This document shows, piece by piece, positions 31,630-38,986 of a stretch of 44,991 nt of DNA (positions are counted from its first letter, which is position 1; each line of letters begins with the position of its first letter). The stretch is from G020348385 sp964580235 (GTDB taxonomy: Bacteria > Acidobacteriota > Aminicenantia > Aminicenantales > Aminicenantaceae), in assembly GCA_964580235.1 (NCBI GenBank), contig CAZOJY010000014.1:1-44991 (forward strand), given 5' to 3'. The position numbers and the translations under genes were made by a program. The notes under the pieces were generated by a model, which made no database searches, was not told where the DNA came from, and saw nothing but the letters and a program-made list of their open reading frames with translations.

Positions 31630-32748
31630 ATGGGAATTACGATTCAAGAATTGCTAAAATTGGCCGTTGAAAAAGACGCCAGCGATTTGCATATCACAAC
31701 GCATATTCCCCCTCGAGTGAGGGTTAACGGAACATTGGTTTCGCTTGATTACCCTCCCCTTACACCTTCTGAGAGCAAGAACATCATTTACAGCCTTTTG
31801 ACAGACAGACAGAAAAAACAGTTCGAGGAAAAGATGGAGTTGGACTTTTCTTTCGGGATTAAGGACATGGGGCGTTTTCGCGGGAATGTGTTTATGCAGA
31901 AAGGCGCTGTTGCAGCGGCCTTCCGTCGGTTCCTTCCGATTATGTGGAGTTTCTCACAGTTGGGCATTCCCCAGAGATTGGCAAAGCTGTGTTATATACC
32001 CCGGGGTTTAGTCCTCGTAACAGGACCTACAGGATGTGGGAAGTCCACAACTCTGGCTTGTTTGATCGACCATGTCAATAAGGAAAGAAGCGTCCATATC
32101 GTCACGATTGAAGACCCGATCGAGTATTATATCACGCCCAAAAAAGCTATCGTCAACCAGAGAGAATTGTTGGTAGATACTCTTTCCTATCCGAATGCTT
32201 TGCGCTCAGTTTTAAGGGAAGATCCGGATGTTGTTCTTGTCGGTGAGATGAGAGATTTGGAGACGGTCGAAGCCACCCTGCGCGTGGCCGAAACAGGCCA
32301 TCTGACCTTTTCTACCCTGCACACAAATTCTGCGGCTGAAACGGTCTCGAGAATCGTCGATATCTTCCCCTCCCAGTACCAGGCCCAGGTCAGGATCATG
32401 CTCTCGATGAGTTTGGAAGCAGTGATCACCCAATCGCTCCTTCCGCGGGCGGACGGCAGAGGCCGGGTTCTGGCCATGGAAATTCTTATCCCGAATCCCG
32501 CCATCCGGAATTTGATTCGTGAAAATAAAATTCATCAGATCTATTCGGCCATGCAGATGGGGCAAGAAAAATTTGGAATGCAGACCTTTAATCAATCCCT
32601 GGCCAGTCTGTATTTTAAAAAAGCCATCTCTCTTGAGACGGCCATGAATGTGTCCTCTAAGCCTGAGGAATTAACCGATATCATCCAACGGAGGGAAGGG
32701 CTCAAGGTGACTTCTGCCAACTTTACTCCGAATCAAATGAGAAAATAG
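31630..32748 (+). CDS. pilT: Twitching/retraction ATPase PilT
   Basis: A 372-residue PilT that retracts type IV pili. Walker A is GPTGCGKST (about 132-140, Cys replacing the common Ser). The Asp box is TIEDPIEYY, Walker B LVGEMRDLET and the His box STLHTNSAAET. The PilT-specific C-terminal AIRNLIRENKIHQI motif, needed for retraction in studied PilTs, is intact. The last 40 residues are a variable tail. It lies between pilB and pilC, 13 nt before the latter. Confidence 0.95.
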   Translation: MGITIQELLKLAVEKDASDLHITTHIPPRVRVNGTLVSLDYPPLTPSESKNIIYSLLTDRQKKQFEEKMELDFSFGIKDMGRFRGNVFMQKGAVAAAFRRFLPIMWSFSQLGIPQRLAKLCYIPRGLVLVTGPTGCGKSTTLACLIDHVNKERSVHIVTIEDPIEYYITPKKAIVNQRELLVDTLSYPNALRSVLREDPDVVLVGEMRDLETVEATLRVAETGHLTFSTLHTNSAAETVSRIVDIFPSQYQAQVRIMLSMSLEAVITQSLLPRADGRGRVLAMEILIPNPAIRNLIRENKIHQIYSAMQMGQEKFGMQTFNQSLASLYFKKAISLETAMNVSSKPEELTDIIQRREGLKVTSANFTPNQMRK

Positions 32749-32761
32749 AAAGGGGTTTAAC

Positions 32762-33964
32762 ATGCCTACATTTCAATGGAAAGGGAAAAACCGCTACGGC
32801 GACGTTGTCGGGGGAGTCCGCGTGGCCCGCAGCGTGGATGACTTATCAAAAGCCCTGCAACGGGAACAGATAACGGTTATGGATATCTCCACTGCCAGAA
32901 AAAAAATAGAAATTCCTTTTCTCCAGAGGCAAAAAGTCAAAGTGAAAGATTTGTCCATCTATAGTCGGCAGCTCTCTGTGTTGATAGATGCTGAACTTCC
33001 TCTGATCCAGAGCCTTAACATCCTGGCTGAGCAGACAAAGAACAAATACTTCAAGAATGTCATCAAAGACATCCGAGCGGATGTGGAGGCAGGATCCACG
33101 CTGAATCAGGCCAAACGCAAATTTCCCAAGGTCTTTGATAATCTGTATTGTAACCTTGTTGCCTCCGGAGAGCAAAGCGGTTCTCTGGATATCATGCTGA
33201 GACGATTGGCAGAGTTCCTGGAGAAAATCGTCAGGTTGAGGGCACAGGTTCGCCAGGCTATGATCTATCCAACGGCTGTTTTGTCTTTTGCCATTATCGT
33301 GGTCATTTTTATGCTGTGGAAAGTCATTCCGGTGTTTGCTTCGATATTCCTTGAACTCGGAGCCGAACTGCCCTTCTTGACATCCATAATTTTAAAGTTG
33401 AGCATCTTCGTCCAGAAATACATTCTGTTTATTGCCATTGGGATCGTTGCCCTGATATTTGGCGTTCGGTACTGGCGGAGAACAGAATCAGGCCGAAAAA
33501 TCACCGATAAATTCCTTCTGCGGATGCCTCTTTTTGGAAAACTGCTCGAGAAAGTCGGTCTTTCGAGAGTCACCCGCACCTTAAGCACCCTTCTCTCTGG
33601 AGGTGTCCCGATGCTGGAGAGCCTGAAGATCACGTCTTCGACATCAGGAAACATCATCATCGAGGAATATATCATGCAGGCGAGGTCCATGGTTGCTGAA
33701 GGAACCAGTCTGAGGGATGCTTTGAGGGAAAAGGCCCGTTTTCCGTTTATGATGATTCAGATGGTGGGTGTTGGAGAAGCGACAGGAACGCTGGATGAAA
33801 TGCTGTCCAAATTGGCCGACTTTTATGATGAAGAAGTGGAACATTCTGTGGCGAACCTGCTTTCTGTGTTGGAGCCGATTTTGTTGATTTTTGTCGGACT
33901 GATCGTCGGATCGATCGTCGTTTCGATGTATCTGCCTATTTTTGATCTTATGAGTAAATTCTGA
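32762..33964 (+). CDS. pilC: Type IV pilus inner-membrane platform protein PilC
   Basis: A 400-residue GspF/PilC family protein that couples the ATPases to pilin assembly. There are two homologous cytoplasmic GspF domains (about 65-190 and 270-390), each followed by membrane helices at about 170-190, 215-240 and 370-395. Signatures include YSRQLSVLIDAELPLIQSL and the second-domain RVTRTLSTLLSGGVPMLESL. The length is normal and AAAGGGG precedes the ATG. Confidence 0.95.
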   Translation: MPTFQWKGKNRYGDVVGGVRVARSVDDLSKALQREQITVMDISTARKKIEIPFLQRQKVKVKDLSIYSRQLSVLIDAELPLIQSLNILAEQTKNKYFKNVIKDIRADVEAGSTLNQAKRKFPKVFDNLYCNLVASGEQSGSLDIMLRRLAEFLEKIVRLRAQVRQAMIYPTAVLSFAIIVVIFMLWKVIPVFASIFLELGAELPFLTSIILKLSIFVQKYILFIAIGIVALIFGVRYWRRTESGRKITDKFLLRMPLFGKLLEKVGLSRVTRTLSTLLSGGVPMLESLKITSSTSGNIIIEEYIMQARSMVAEGTSLRDALREKARFPFMMIQMVGVGEATGTLDEMLSKLADFYDEEVEHSVANLLSVLEPILLIFVGLIVGSIVVSMYLPIFDLMSKF

Positions 33965-34035
33965 GGAATAACTGGCGGGGATATGCCATTCAGGAATGTG
34001 ATTGAACGCGTTTTTCAAAAGGAAGGATCAGAGGA

Positions 34036-35316
34036 ATGAAGAGAAGAAAAGACATTTTTTGGCTTATTCTCCTGCGATTGATCATCGTTACCGCTCTTGC
34101 TGTATCTGCTGTTATCATCCAGTTCTTCAGTACATCCACATTTCTCCCTCTCACGTTTTTTTATTATCTGATAATTGCCACATACGTATTATCGATTGTA
34201 TATCTCTTCCTTTACTATTGGGGAAGATACCAATCTTTTCAGGCTTGGTTTCAGATCTTTTTTGATCTTCTGTTGATCACAGCTTTTGTGTATGTTTCTG
34301 GTGGATTGAGGGGGTCCTTTTATTTCCTGTATATCTTCGGGATCATCGCCGCAAGTATCGTTATATCAAAACGGGCCGCATATTTGACAGCGGCCTTATC
34401 GGGGGTGTTTTTCGGGGTTCTTGTCAATGGGATGCATTTGGGCTTTTTGCCTTATCTGGGATCCGGACAACCGACAGAACTGTCGCCCGGAACAGTTGTC
34501 AACAATATCTTCATTTCCTGGAGTATGTTTTTTATAGTGGCTTTTTTGGTGAATTATATGAAGGAAGGATTAAAACAAACAGCGGAAAAACTGCAGTTGG
34601 CGGAAAGGGAGTTGGAGATCAAAAAGCGGCTGGCCCTAGCCGGCGAATTTTCCGCTCATCTTGCCCACGAAATCCGGAATCCTCTTGCCGCTATTTCCGG
34701 GTCGGTTCAGGTGCTTAAGGATGGTCTTGAATTGACAGATAAACAAAAGGAACTGATGGATAATATTGTTGAACAGTCCGGAAGGGTTTCTCACTCCATC
34801 GACCAGTTCCTGAGCCTTGTGTCACCGGACAAAAAAACATTTTCCGATTTGAATCTTGCTTCTTTGGTGAAAGAAACACTTTTTTTACTGGAGGACAGCG
34901 GGGAACTGAACGGGAACTTCTGTGTGAATGGAAACTACAAATTTTCGAACCTGTCCTATTTTGGAAACGCCAACCAGTTTAAGCAGATGTTCTGGAATCT
35001 CATTAAAAACGCCATTAAAACGACACCAGAAAGTGGAACCATAACCATCGATTTTGACCAGAACCAGAAGAATGAAATTCATTTGAGAATTGCGGATAAA
35101 GGGAACGGTCTGAAAGACGAGGAGGGAAAAAATCTTTTCGAGCCTATCACTTCTGGGTTCCAATCCGGGACAGGAATCGCCATGGCCGTTGTCCGGCGGA
35201 TTGTTGACGATTATAACGGGAAGATACATGTGAGTCCCAATCGAGAAAAAGGGACAGAAGTCGAGATTGTCCTGCCCAAATCGAAGGGGAAATCGAATTC
35301 AAGGATGAGATTATAG
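34036..35316 (+). CDS. pilS: PilS-like membrane sensor histidine kinase
   Basis: A 426-residue sensor kinase. Residues 1-175 hold about six membrane helices. A short linker coil leads to the HisKA domain with phospho-acceptor His211 in AHLAHEIRNPLAAISG. The HATPase domain has the N box (MFWNLIKNAIKT), G1 (IADKGNG) and G2-like GTGIAMAVVRRIV. The layout matches PilS, whose membrane domain senses pilin level in Pseudomonas. It sits between pilC and the pilR-like gene (4-nt gap). Sensing of PilA here is inferred from family and context. Confidence 0.88.
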   Translation: MKRRKDIFWLILLRLIIVTALAVSAVIIQFFSTSTFLPLTFFYYLIIATYVLSIVYLFLYYWGRYQSFQAWFQIFFDLLLITAFVYVSGGLRGSFYFLYIFGIIAASIVISKRAAYLTAALSGVFFGVLVNGMHLGFLPYLGSGQPTELSPGTVVNNIFISWSMFFIVAFLVNYMKEGLKQTAEKLQLAERELEIKKRLALAGEFSAHLAHEIRNPLAAISGSVQVLKDGLELTDKQKELMDNIVEQSGRVSHSIDQFLSLVSPDKKTFSDLNLASLVKETLFLLEDSGELNGNFCVNGNYKFSNLSYFGNANQFKQMFWNLIKNAIKTTPESGTITIDFDQNQKNEIHLRIADKGNGLKDEEGKNLFEPITSGFQSGTGIAMAVVRRIVDDYNGKIHVSPNREKGTEVEIVLPKSKGKSNSRMRL

Positions 35317-35320
35317 GAAG

Positions 35321-36730
35321 ATGGAAAAAATACTCGTCATAGATGATGAAAAGAGCATCCTCGATCTTTTAAGTGTGGTATTCGAAAAGGAAGGATATAT
35401 GGTGAAAACCTCTCTTTCGGCAACCAGAGCCGTAGAGCTGATGGGGAATGAAGACTTCGACATGATTATTTCCGATATTAAGATGCCCAAGATGAGCGGG
35501 ATGGAGCTTCTCCGGTATGTCAAAAAAAACAGACCGGACATTCCGATTGTCATGATCACGGCTTACGGCACGATAAAACAGGCCGTGGAAGCATTAAAAG
35601 CAGGAGCTATGGACTATATCGTCAAACCTTTTGATGTAGAAGAATTGAAGATTATCGTGTCGCAGGGCCTAGAGAAAAAACGGTTGAAAGAAGAAAATCT
35701 TTTTCTTAAAAAAGAGCTCAAGGAAAAATATGATTTCGAGAACATGATCGGAAAAAGCAGGGTAATGCAAGAGGTCTATAACCTGATTGAAAAGGTTGCC
35801 GGAACGGATTCCACTGTGCTTATTACCGGTGAAAGCGGAACCGGGAAGGAGATTGCGGCTCGTGCGATCCATTATCTAGGCACACGCCGAGAAAGGGCAT
35901 TTGTTTCGATTAACTGCGGAGCCCTTCCCGAGAATCTTCTTGAAAGCGAACTTTTTGGTCATGTTAAAGGATCCTTCACAGGAGCCGTGGTAAACAAGAA
36001 AGGCATGTTCGAGGTAGCCGAAAAGGGCACCCTATTTTTAGATGAAGTCGGCGAAATGTCCCCCTGGACACAGGTTAAGCTCCTGCGGGCCCTGCAGGAT
36101 AAAAAAATCAGACGGGTGGGCGGCACTGAAGAAATTCCAGTGGATGTGCGGATCATCGCTGCCTCGAACCGAGATTTGAAAAGGAGAATAAAAGAAGGCC
36201 ATTTCCGCGAAGACCTGTTTTATCGTTTAAATGTGATTTCATTTGAAATGCCCCCCCTTCGGAATAGAAAAGAAGACATCCCATTGCTTGTCACCCACTT
36301 CCTTGAAAAATACTGCAACGGAATGGGACGGCAGATGAAAAGGATCGCGCCTGAAGTCATAAGTGTGCTGGAGTCCTATCATTGGCCCGGCAACGTTCGT
36401 GAGCTGGAAAATGCTATCGAGAGAGTTGTGGCTATCGAGGAAAGGGGAACGATTACCAAGGGAAGCCTTCCAAAAGAAATGCTCCAGCCGAATAAAAAGC
36501 AGGAAGCGAATCCCGCTCTGCAACCCGGTTTTGACCTGAATGCCGTGATGGATGAGATTTTGTCCGGTTATGTCAAACAGGCTCTCCAGTATTCAAGAGG
36601 GAACCTGAAAGAAGCGGCCAATGTTCTCGGAATAAATTACCGTTCTTTGAGATATCTAGTCGAAAAACACGGTTTGAAAAGCGCCAACAGGGAGAATAAA
36701 GGCCTTTTTGAGGAAGAACATGCGGTGTAG
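35321..36730 (+). CDS. pilR: PilR-like sigma-54 response regulator
   Basis: A 469-residue NtrC-family activator. The receiver domain (1-120) has acidic Asp8/Asp9, the phospho-acceptor Asp52 (IISDIKMP) and the conserved lysine in YIVKPFD. The AAA+ domain has Walker A GESGTGKE, GSFTGA as the sigma-54 contact loop (the more common form is GAFTGA) and Walker B LFLDEVGEM. A Fis-type HTH closes the protein (LKEAANVLGINYRSLRYL). It is paired with PilS and lies directly upstream of a pilA gene that has a perfect sigma-54 promoter. Confidence 0.93.
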   Translation: MEKILVIDDEKSILDLLSVVFEKEGYMVKTSLSATRAVELMGNEDFDMIISDIKMPKMSGMELLRYVKKNRPDIPIVMITAYGTIKQAVEALKAGAMDYIVKPFDVEELKIIVSQGLEKKRLKEENLFLKKELKEKYDFENMIGKSRVMQEVYNLIEKVAGTDSTVLITGESGTGKEIAARAIHYLGTRRERAFVSINCGALPENLLESELFGHVKGSFTGAVVNKKGMFEVAEKGTLFLDEVGEMSPWTQVKLLRALQDKKIRRVGGTEEIPVDVRIIAASNRDLKRRIKEGHFREDLFYRLNVISFEMPPLRNRKEDIPLLVTHFLEKYCNGMGRQMKRIAPEVISVLESYHWPGNVRELENAIERVVAIEERGTITKGSLPKEMLQPNKKQEANPALQPGFDLNAVMDEILSGYVKQALQYSRGNLKEAANVLGINYRSLRYLVEKHGLKSANRENKGLFEEEHAV

Positions 36731-36760
36731 GGCAGGAAATGTCAAATATTGGCAGCAAGG

Positions 36761-36775
36761 TGACAATAAGTGTCA
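36761..36775. promoter_or_regulatory. TGACA-N5-TGTCA palindrome, probable PilR site
   Basis: TGACAATAAGTGTCA lies about 85 nt upstream of the sigma-54 -24 element of pilA, a normal distance for an enhancer-type activator. A further TGTCA half-site is at 36740-36744. The same palindrome precedes pilB. Confidence 0.6.
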
Positions 36776-36845
36776 TTACAGACTGAAAAGAATTGTTGGC
36801 TTTATAATATCTTCTTTTTTTTCAGATACTTATGTTGTTAACAAT

Positions 36846-36862
36846 TTGGCACAAAAGTTGCA
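36846..36862 (+). promoter_or_regulatory. Sigma-54 promoter of pilA
   Basis: TTGGCACAAAAGTTGCA matches the -24/-12 consensus (TGGCAC-N5-TTGCA), with GG and GC exactly 10 nt apart. Transcription would start near 36873, giving a 5' leader of about 70 nt ending in AGGAGG ahead of the pilA ATG. Confidence 0.88.
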
Positions 36863-36941
36863 ATACTTTTGTTCCCCGATTAAAAACACTTACTGGTGAA
36901 ACGAAATAAAAACCACCAGGAGTAAAAAAAGGAGGTTTTAA

Positions 36942-37490
36942 ATGTTTAAAAAAGCGAAAGGTTTTACGCTGATTGAGTTATTGATCGTTGTGGCTATTAT
37001 CGGTATTCTGGCTGCACTTCTCATTCCCAATGCGATTACAGCCATCCAGAAGTCCAAACAGAAAGGCACGATGAAGGACATAGTCACCATCGCAACCGGT
37101 TCCGCTGATTTCATCACTGACCAGGGTGCCTGGGCCAACGCTACCCCTGCTGTCGCCAGTGCGGGTGATTTAACTCCAGGTTGTAGTTTCATTCAAGCTC
37201 TTGCTCCGTTCTACATCAAGATCGTTCCGGATAAGGACTTGTGGGGTGAGCCCTTCAAGGTGTATCTCGGAGCTGCTGCAGCTATCAGGTCTATTGATGC
37301 TGCCGATGTGGGGAATGACGACTTTATCATTGAGTCTTATGGTCGTGATAATGTCACGGATGGCTATACCTATGATGCCGCTAATCCGACGCTCGGAATG
37401 TACACTATCGACTCCATGGACGACTTCAAAAATGACCTTGTCAACTGGGGCGGATCATGGATCCGTGCTCCAAGAACGGCCATTAACTAA
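36942..37490 (+). CDS. pilA: Type IV major pilin
   Basis: A 182-residue type IV prepilin. The leader MFKKAKG is cut before Phe8 by a prepilin peptidase. The mature N-terminus FTLIELLIVVAIIGILAALL is the polymerising helix, with Glu5 present. The C-terminal globular part is acidic, Ala- and Asp-rich, with a single Cys in the globular part, so it has no disulfide loop of the Pseudomonas kind. PDKDLWGEPF resembles the calcium-type turn of the T2SS major pseudopilin, so a GspG-like origin is possible. AGGAGG precedes the ATG; a sigma-54 promoter and terminator make it a separate strong unit. Confidence 0.93.
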   Translation: MFKKAKGFTLIELLIVVAIIGILAALLIPNAITAIQKSKQKGTMKDIVTIATGSADFITDQGAWANATPAVASAGDLTPGCSFIQALAPFYIKIVPDKDLWGEPFKVYLGAAAAIRSIDAADVGNDDFIIESYGRDNVTDGYTYDAANPTLGMYTIDSMDDFKNDLVNWGGSWIRAPRTAIN

Positions 37491-37528
37491 GCGTAGACTT
37501 GAATTAGACTCAATTTTCGCTTTCACGG

Positions 37529-37568
37529 AAAAGGGCGATACGGGAAGTAACCGTATCGCCCTTTTTCT
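37529..37568 (+). terminator. Rho-independent terminator after pilA
   Basis: AAAAGGGCGATACGG (37529-37543) pairs perfectly with CCGTATCGCCCTTTT (37551-37565) across a 7-nt loop and is followed by T-rich sequence. This is the clearest intrinsic terminator in the window and suits a highly expressed pilin gene. Confidence 0.93.
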
Positions 37569-37635
37569 TTTCTATCTAATTTTTCCCTCCTTCAGTCTCC
37601 AAATAGGGGACGGTTCTATTTTATTATCCCTAATT

Positions 37636-37665
37636 TAGACTATTTAAGATAAGATATGATATAAT
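37636..37665 (+). promoter_or_regulatory. Promoter of plsC-gmhA
   Basis: TAGACT (37636-37641) and TATAAT (37660-37665) are 18 nt apart. Transcription would begin near 37672, only about 8 nt before the plsC ATG at 37680, so the message would be almost leaderless. Confidence 0.45.
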
Positions 37666-37679
37666 CTTTCCGCTCTAGG

Positions 37680-38399
37680 ATGCGGACTCTATTCCTGTTA
37701 ATCATTTATGTTTTGATCACACTGCTTCTGACTCCTGTTGTTTTTTTATGCTCCCTCTGCAAGAGTTCTCTCCCTCTGATATGGGCCGGTAAGCAGGCCA
37801 TGAGAATCGGTCCAAAAATTCTCGGGATTCGGATTGAAGTGACCGGAGTCGATGTTGTTGAAAGAGATAAATCCTACATATTCATGTCCAACCATTTAAG
37901 TTTTCTCGATGGTCCCTTGCTTTATTTCGTGATCCCCCAGCCCATCCGGGTGATCTTGAAAAAAGAGATTTTCAGGATACCTATTATCGGTTCAGGCATG
38001 AAACAGGTTGGATTCGTCCCTGTCGACAGAAAAGGCATCCGGGGCGGGAAAAAAAGCATCGATCATGCTGTCCGGCTGATGAAAGAAAAAAGGTATTCTT
38101 TTTTGATCTTTCCAGAAGGCACACGGAGCCGCAGCGGAAAACTCCAAGAATTTCGGCGCGGAGGATTTTTTCTGGCATTGGAAAGTCAATCGGCCATTGT
38201 TCCGATATCTATACAGGGCTCTTACGAGCTCATGCCCAAGGGTAATTTTTTTGTGAGGAAGGGAAAAATCAAGGTGGTTTTCCATCCCCCAATTTCTGTT
38301 AATGGATATCATAAAGGTAATCTCCCCGGCCTTTTGGACAAAGTGAGAGGGGTCATCCAATCTGGATTGGCAGGGATTGAACAGGAGGGGCTACCTTAG
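37680..38399 (+). CDS. plsC: 1-acyl-sn-glycerol-3-phosphate acyltransferase
   Basis: A 239-residue PlsC-type enzyme that adds the second acyl chain in phosphatidic acid synthesis. The N-terminal hydrophobic segment (about 3-28) anchors it in the inner membrane. Motif I is NHLSFLD (about 71-77), motif II VGFVPVDR, motif III FPEGTRSRSG and motif IV VPISI. No clear ribosome site precedes the ATG. gmhA follows after 26 nt. Confidence 0.92.
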   Translation: MRTLFLLIIYVLITLLLTPVVFLCSLCKSSLPLIWAGKQAMRIGPKILGIRIEVTGVDVVERDKSYIFMSNHLSFLDGPLLYFVIPQPIRVILKKEIFRIPIIGSGMKQVGFVPVDRKGIRGGKKSIDHAVRLMKEKRYSFLIFPEGTRSRSGKLQEFRRGGFFLALESQSAIVPISIQGSYELMPKGNFFVRKGKIKVVFHPPISVNGYHKGNLPGLLDKVRGVIQSGLAGIEQEGLP

Positions 38400-38425
38400 A
38401 TCAGAAAGACGACAAGGAGAAAGGG

Positions 38426-38986
38426 ATGAGGTATAACGATTTAATCACAAAACAGGCTCAAACGATCCAGGATTTTTTCGCTCAAAAGGAGACCGACTTC
38501 TTACGAGCGGTCGATGAAATCTGTGCGCGTTTGAAGATGGGTCACAAGATAATCGTCTTTGGCAACGGCGGAAGTGCGGCTCAGGCACAGCATTTTGCGG
38601 CGGAGCTGGTCAATAAATTTATAAAATCGCGGCGGGCCTTTCCTGCTTTATCCCTCACGACAGACACATCCTCCCTTACCTCCATAGCCAATGATTATTC
38701 TTTCGATTATGTGTTCAGCCGGCAGTTGGAGGCCTTGGGGAAGGAGGGAGACGTTGTTCTGGCCCTTTCCACGAGCGGAGAATCACTGAATGTTATCCGG
38801 GCATTACAAACCGCCGGAGATAGAGGATTGTTCGCTATAGGCTTAACGGGGGAAGGGGGCGGGGCTGTTGGTCCCTTTTGCCAAATTCTTTTGGATGTCC
38901 CCTCAAGAGAAACGCCGCGGTTGCAGGAAATCCACCTTTTCCTTTTGCATCTCATTGCTCAGGAAATAGAGAAAAAAATAGACTAG
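38426..38986 (+). CDS. gmhA: Phosphoheptose isomerase-like SIS protein
   Basis: A 186-residue SIS-domain protein of the GmhA/DiaA family. GmhA turns sedoheptulose-7-phosphate into D-glycero-D-manno-heptose-7-phosphate for LPS core or S-layer heptose. GNGGSAAQAQHFAAELVNKF contains the phosphate loop and catalytic Glu. LTTDTSSLTSIANDY and LSTSGES are conserved. A late His in EIHLFLLH completes the active site. A GGAGAAAG precedes the ATG. The stop codon shares a CTAG with that of the convergent PEPCK-like gene. Confidence 0.88.
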   Translation: MRYNDLITKQAQTIQDFFAQKETDFLRAVDEICARLKMGHKIIVFGNGGSAAQAQHFAAELVNKFIKSRRAFPALSLTTDTSSLTSIANDYSFDYVFSRQLEALGKEGDVVLALSTSGESLNVIRALQTAGDRGLFAIGLTGEGGGAVGPFCQILLDVPSRETPRLQEIHLFLLHLIAQEIEKKID

